Part shown: positions 59,210 to 64,000 of the stretch, in pieces
Numbering within the stretch: position 1 is the first letter of the stretch
How the letters are laid out: every line of letters starts with the position of its first letter
Assembly: GCF_034190915.1 (NCBI RefSeq)
Contig: NW_026947507.1
Span: forward strand, 14,518,501 to 14,582,500
From: Cavia porcellus
Lineage: Eukaryota > Chordata > Mammalia > Rodentia > Caviidae
Direction: 5' to 3'
DNA: 64,000 bases
The notes under the pieces: generated by a model
What the model saw: the letters and a program-made list of their open reading frames with translations, nothing else
Databases searched by the model: none
What the model was told of the DNA's origin: nothing
Position numbers and translations under genes: made by a program

Positions 59210-60532
59210 CATTGATGGAGGCCTACTTGATTTCTACTATGTTGTCAAAGAATATTCTTGCTTACATGCTCATCAGAAATAAGAATATATATATGAAATT
59301 ATTCAAAATGTCAAACATAACAAAACTGTTGTGAAAGGCTAATTTATTATTTAAAGTGAATTCTACTTCAAGGCATGAAAGTGCCAATGATTTTATAAAG
59401 AAAAAAGCAAGTCTGCTCATTTGTAGTGTTCAATGAACATCTGAGAAAAAATTCCAGAGAAGTATTAAAGATTTTCATAGTTAGAAACTAGATTTGAGAC
59501 TAGTTTTTCATTTTACCACTAGTATAGGTAGATCAGTGGCTCCATTTTGGTCTGATATACACTGGATGGTCAGCTGTTGCTGTTCAATGCATATTTTATG
59601 ACACATCTCAATGTGTTAATTACCTGTATAAACCACCTGCTGCTCTGCCTTTAGAGCTTCATATATTATATTTATTGGATCTTCTACATTTCAAAGCAAT
59701 TCTTAGAGCAAATGACTATATTTCTTAGCACATACTCTGTTAAAAGAATAAACCCATGAAAGAACAAATAGAAAACTTGAGAAAGTATTGTTTGTTCTAG
59801 TATGGGATAATTTTAAAGTGAAAAAGTGATCAAAATAATTATGCTTTCCTTACTGCTCAGAACATTTTAGATACATCCTATGATTACTTTTTTTAATGCT
59901 CTGTTATTTGGGTGATGTAATACTCATAGCAAATTTACATAAAGAAATCAGGAAAGCTAAAACAGGTTTCTTCAAAATTAAGAAAAAACAGTTTTAAGAA
60001 GCCTGGATCATAACAAGATATAAAATGCCTTTTGCCTTGAATATTCAAAGAATACATTAATGATACCTACGATTCTTCTTTCTGTGATTATGTTATTTGG
60101 TAATTATGCAAAACTAATTTACTATACAAGCCAGTTCTGCAATTTTCATCAGAAGAATTCTACAAGTCAGCCTACTGCTCTACTGCACCTGATTTGTTCA
60201 GTCATTACTTTGAAAGATTGGCTCTTCATGATTCTCTATCATGGCACAATAGAAAGCAGAACATTAAACTATTTATTTCTGTTTCGGGGTGCTTGCACAA
60301 ATGCTTGTCACTGTCTACATTTTTGCCTTCCCATCTTCTGTAATCTACTTCTATAGCTCATCCACCTTGTCATGATTACAAATCACTTTGTTTATTCAAT
60401 TAGACACATGCCACTTAGGAAAGTCACTATTTGTCAAAGTGTTCTTGGATAAAATTTGAAATTCCAATCAGTTCTTTCTGTGACTTAGGTTATTTCACAT
60501 TTAAAAACAACACACATTTTATAACTTCCAAC

Positions 60533-60716
60533 TTTTTTTGCTGTACTAGGGGTTAAGCCCATGGCCTTTGCACTGAGCTGCATTCTAAATTCTTTCTTAT
60601 TTTTTATTTTGAGACAGGGTCTAAGTCAGTTACCAAGGTTAGATTTGAACTTGTGATCTTCCTGCCTCAGCACGCCAGAGACTGTAATTATAGGCCTGCA
60701 CTACCACATCCAGCAC
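60533..60716 (-). repeat. B1 + tRNA-type composite SINE (antisense)
   Basis: A reversed tRNA-like unit (gtactaggggttaagcccat, gcactgagctgcattctaa) is followed by a T-rich linker and a reversed B1 (gagacagggtctaagtcagt, gatcttcctgcctcagcac). Same order as at 9964-10142. Confidence 0.68.
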
Positions 60717-60763
60717 TTATATTTTGAAGTATAGAATTTTGGGTAATTCAGTAGTTTTCTTTG

Positions 60764-60872
60764 AAAAGTATGGAATGCTTCAGGAATTTGTGTGTCACTC
60801 TTGTGCAGAGGCCATGCCAATCTCTGAATCATTCCAGTTCTAGCATATGTGCAGCATATGTGAAGAGAGCAG
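60764..60872 (-). pseudogene. U6 spliceosomal snRNA pseudogene
   Basis: The plus strand reads tatggaatgcttcaggaatt, tgtgtgtcactcttgtgcag, aggccatgccaatctctgaa and tagcatatgtgcagcatatg, the full-length reverse of U6 with scattered mismatches. These hit the conserved ACAGAGA box region (CAGAGATT here) and the 5' stem. No proximal sequence element or TATA box for polymerase III is evident upstream (plus side above 60872), so it is a retro-copied pseudogene and not a working gene. Confidence 0.85.
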
Positions 60873-60903
60873 TCATTCAGGTTTTACATGTGCTTTAAGA
60901 TAA

Positions 60904-61033
60904 GGAGTTGCTATGCAATTTATTCTGGCCTTGAGCCCAGTAAGTAGGCCAGGTTGGCCTAAGACTTGCAGCAATCCCCTTGCCTCAGCCTCCCAAGCGC
61001 TGAATTTATAAGCACGCAACAGGACAACAGGCC
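60904..61033 (-). repeat. B1 SINE (antisense), diverged
   Basis: Reads tattctggccttgagcccag, gccaggttggcctaagactt, gcagcaatccccttgcctca, gcctcccaagcgctgaattt, the reverse of a B1. Confidence 0.65.
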
Positions 61034-62330
61034 TGGATTTAGAATACCAAGAAGTTTCCTTGTCCATCTAATGTGATATTAAGTATTCTAACAGCAGTGA
61101 GTTACAGGAGTTAAAGCTCTTCACTTACAGTCTCCCTTCTACTTTACAATCTCGGGCATGAAATCCTATAGCTCAGTAGTTATGAATTTTACCCTGTATT
61201 TTCATTATAAGTAAAATATATCTGGAGAGGTTTTCCCTAGTGTTGTTTGGGAAGGACTCCTGAAAGAACATGGAAATAATTGCAAATTATGTAAGATAAT
61301 TTTAAATAACTTAAGGGCAGCTACTAGCATGGGTAGCACATGGCTTTGCATTTTGAAAGACCATGATTTTTTTCTTGTGTTGCTCACACAATGGACTACC
61401 ACTGCTTGAAGACAACACCAATGATTCAAGACAGGCTCAGAGACAACATGGAGCTTGCCTGTTGGTTGGGAGGCCTGCTTTTCTAACCTGTGTGCTGCCC
61501 GGGGCACTGGTTACGTGCTCTGCTCACAACCTCCCGGTATGCAAACTGAACTACACCCTAATGGTCAGGATGTAACTGAAAGGAAATCAGAACTTTCTAT
61601 TGCTCTGAAACACTGAAGGTGTGCAGGATATTTCTGATTTTTTTCTTATTACTAATTTGCTCAGTCCTATTTATCTCCTAAAGAGAAGATACCAGTATTT
61701 TCACACACTGGCTTGGTAGCTAACATGTGTCCTTTTCAATACTTACGAAAAGTTTTTTTTTTTAAAAAATTGAATTAACATTCATGCAGTATTAATCTGA
61801 AAATCAATCATTAATCATGAATGTTTAATTGTGTTATATTTTCAATTAACATTCTAAGCCTTCCAAAAACTGCGAAGTTCAAAGGTAGACTATTCCCCAG
61901 TGCTGTAAAATTTCCTCCTTTGGTCATTTATAAACAATGATTAAAATAGGTTATTTCAAGATTTTGCTTTTCTAACAAAGCACCTTTAAATTATCTGACA
62001 TCAGACAAAAATGTGGGCAAAATATCACAAACACGGTAAAACCAACATAATTTGCTTAATAAAAATAATATTCTTTATGAGAGGAAGGGGATCATATTTT
62101 GGTTTATGATGTTGGAACAATTTTATTCAGAGCATATCCATTTATCACATTATCAGGTCTGCTACAAGTAGTAGTTTTGATTCCTGGTTTTTTCTCAGAT
62201 TATTCATTCCCTCCTTGAGTAGAATTTACAAATATAGTTCACGTACTAAAAAACATCTATGTATGTAGAATAGACTAATGATCTAAGAATTAAAAATCTA
62301 ATAGAAATACTTTGGAAAAGTCATATAGCT

Positions 62331-62463
62331 TTTTTTTTTAAGACAGGGTCTTACCATGTATTTTAGGCTGATCTGGAACTCACTACTTAGCCCAGGCTGG
62401 CCTTGAACTTGCAGCAATCCTCCTGCCTCACCCTCTCAAGCATGTGCCACCACGGCTGGCCAA
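62331..62463 (-). repeat. B1 SINE (antisense)
   Basis: After a T run the plus strand reads agacagggtcttaccatgta, cccaggctggccttgaactt, gcagcaatcctcctgcctca and ccaccacggctggcc, a clear reversed B1. Confidence 0.85.
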
Positions 62464-62851
62464 GTCACAGGGAGTTTTAATTTTCTCTCTGCCTTAGAGA
62501 AGTCCCTGCCTCCATTTCCAGTATACCTTTCCAGAGAGCTCTGGCTACACTCACAGACTTGTGCAGAATTAGATGCTTGCGGGTGACTCTGTGGTGAATT
62601 CTCCCACACAGAAGCCTTTCATGTAGTATCAGTCACATTCAAATGATAACTTATTGTGGTGAGAAACATATAAACATTTAAAAGTCCAGTGAAAGAATCT
62701 TGCACAGTTTCCACTTTGTGATTTTCGTCTTTACAAGTACCTCATAGTTTTCCTACCAAGAGTAATTTCAGAGCACACACAGGATAAAATGTTACATCAG
62801 TGTAATCAGGGTGGGGTGGGTGACGTCAACTCTCTGTGAACAAGATCTTAC

Positions 62852-62995
62852 CGTTCTGCACATCCAGCACGTGATGTTTGTCTAAAGTCCAGCCACCCAT
62901 GTTGGAAGCATCCAGTTCATAGCCTTGCAGAACAGCAGTCCTCTTCTCCCACAGAGTCAGGTCCAGGCACGACTCGTATTCATATCCAACTGACA
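62852..62995 (-). CDS. TENM3: TENM3 exon, 144 nt: segment just before the NHL propeller
   Basis: Reads (V)[20 protein letters not shown] ... [11 protein letters not shown] plus G. This is the FN-plug region in front of the propeller. The first two bases TG complete Val with a G from an exon beyond the window, and the last G opens Gly for the next exon. Acceptor GATTCCAG (followed by an in-exon GTCAG, a possible weaker alternative), donor ACG|GTAAGA. Skipping this 144-nt exon would also keep frame. Confidence 0.93.
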
Positions 62996-64000
62996 CTGGA
63001 ATCAAAACAAGTCACAGTTCATTCCTCCAACTACAGGTGGAGGTTTATTTTATTACTTTGAAAAAAAATCTCTTTCAAAATTGCGTTCTGAGCCATATTT
63101 TCAATTTATTTTTATATAAATGACTTAACCATATGAAAGCATTACAAAATAATGACCTCCAAATGTTATTTTCTATGGGTTTAATAGGAATGAGTTCAGT
63201 TCCCTCATCACATCAATCTCTCACAAGATTTTCACAGCACAAAATCAAGTTTAGATTAGGCAACTGGTAAAGTAACAGGGTCAGATAAGTTAGCCCTTAA
63301 TGGTGATTAGACAATAACTAAAATAATGTTTGCTATTTGAATAATTAAAGCTGCTTAGTTTCTAAAGAGCAACCATGGAAAATGTTTTTGATAATAAGGT
63401 TCACTAGAATACAAAAAGATTATGATAATGTATTTACACGTATCAGGAATAAACAAACTAGCAGTAAATTAATAATTCATAATTGAAAGAATTTTAATGT
63501 TCACAATCAAATTTGAATTTTAAAATTTACAAAAAATGAAGGGAGAAGTGGAAACTATTTGATTTGAATAAACACGTGCAAATTACATTTTAATTTTAGG
63601 ATAAAATGCCTATTTTATTTTTAGGTAAAAAATGAATAAAAATTTATCTTTTAGTTTTTGAGGTTCTGAGTTGAGCTTTCAGCAATAGATCTCATGTCAA
63701 TCTTTGACAGCACTGTTGAGTCATTTAATAAAACAAGTGGTTTGATGGTTTAAAATTGTTCTTCCACTAAATTGACTGTCCCTTTTAGCCAAAAGAGCAG
63801 ACATAATTCCCCCACACAAATTTTATATGATTTCTGTTAATCATTATCAGTTGAAACCAACTCAATGTCAGATACAGAAAACATAAAAAGGTAATAAAAA
63901 GAGAAGTAAAACTATAAAGAAGAAAATAAAAATGCATGCGATACAATATTTATGATAGTTCTGACACTGACGCAATTTTTTCAGTGCAGAGATTTATGGA
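62996..64000 (-). other. TENM3: TENM3 intron, incomplete at the window edge
   Basis: AT-rich sequence with no exon-like frame or repeat recognised. The next upstream exon lies beyond 64000. Confidence 0.8.

Larger units (their letters stand above)
58679..62851 (-). other. TENM3: TENM3 intron with SINEs and a U6 pseudogene
   Basis: 4.2-kb intron, donor GTAAGA at 62851. Contains ID and tRNA-type SINEs (58956-59041, 59148-59209), a B1/tRNA composite (60533-60716), a U6 snRNA pseudogene (60764-60872) and two antisense B1 copies (60904-61033, 62331-62463). Frames such as 60060-60356 show no domain. Confidence 0.85.
1640..64000 (-). other. TENM3: TENM3 (teneurin-3) transcription unit, 3' part; partial at the right edge
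   Basis: Twelve exons on the minus strand read continuously as a teneurin C-terminal half. All junctions in the window show GT donors and AG acceptors, and codon phases match at each one: exon lengths 144, 250, (21), 233, 155, 875, 176, 236, 297, 1612, 131 and 756 coding nt. Teneurins are type II single-pass membrane proteins of neurons that bind latrophilins and other teneurins. The cytoplasmic part, membrane segment, EGF repeats and earlier ectodomain exons lie beyond 64000. The paralogue call rests on the RNKDFRH insert, the [10 protein letters not shown] start of the C-terminal peptide and the terminal SEIGKR. TENM2 is the main alternative but differs, from memory of the family, in these places. 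The left end assumes use of the distal poly(A) signal at 1655-1660. Confidence 0.87.

Noticed and set aside
62980..62995. Alternative acceptor (GTCAG) five bases inside the first visible exon
   Set aside because: It would shift the frame of SVGYEYES and lacks a better pyrimidine tract than the chosen site.
1..64000. CRISPR arrays, bacterial operons, phage or plasmid features
   Set aside because: The window has spliced exons, SINEs, LINEs and poly(A) signals; it is a vertebrate chromosome with no prokaryotic feature.

Overview
The window is mammalian nuclear DNA covering the 3' part of one large multi-exon gene on the minus strand. I read this gene as teneurin-3 (TENM3): twelve coding exons run from about 62995 (the most upstream one visible) down to a TAA stop at 4412-4414, followed by a long 3' UTR. 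Every splice junction in the window has GT/AG ends and the reading phase closes across all of them. The visible exons hold about 4.9 kb of coding sequence, roughly the C-terminal 60 percent of a teneurin of about 2,700 residues. Teneurin-3 is favoured over its paralogues by the 7-residue splice insert RNKDFRH, by a C-terminal peptide beginning [10 protein letters not shown] after a dibasic site, and by the ending SEIGKR.

Repeats point to a rodent that is not a murid. There are ID (tRNA-Ala-type) SINEs, monomeric 7SL-derived B1 elements, and B1-plus-tRNA composite SINEs like the B1-dID type described in non-murid rodents. I see no murid B2. The exact species cannot be read from the window.

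Layout from left to right: 1-1639 is probably downstream of the gene. 1640-4411 is 3' UTR with two candidate poly(A) signals. 4412-5167 is the GC-rich terminal exon (Tox-GHH-like domain and TCAP peptide). 7156-7286, 10782-12393, 15853-16149, 23966-24201 and 25739-25914 encode the ABD-like linker region, the Rhs-type core and the YD-repeat shell. 48003-48877, 49613-49767, 50785-51017, an alternative 21-nt microexon at 57752-57772, and 58429-58678 encode the NHL beta-propeller. 62852-62995 encodes the segment just before it. The assembled product is a type II transmembrane neuronal adhesion protein that binds latrophilins and other teneurins; the propeller microexon is a known switch of that binding.

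The most unusual feature is in the 22-kb intron at 25915-48002. Two independent LINE-1-derived insertions lie tail to tail, 45 bp apart: 37310-40466 on the plus strand and 40544-44162 on the minus strand. Each has its own 16-bp target-site duplication and a 5' end carrying an ATGGCGG motif. Each has an ORF1 and a homologous AT-rich 3' UTR ending in poly(A), but no ORF2. This is the architecture of half-L1 (HAL1) non-autonomous retrotransposons. One copy keeps an uninterrupted 366-codon ORF1, and the two copies carry apparently unrelated 5' UTRs. Smaller elements include a U6 snRNA pseudogene, a mariner transposase fossil, three MaLR-like LTR remnants and several SINEs.
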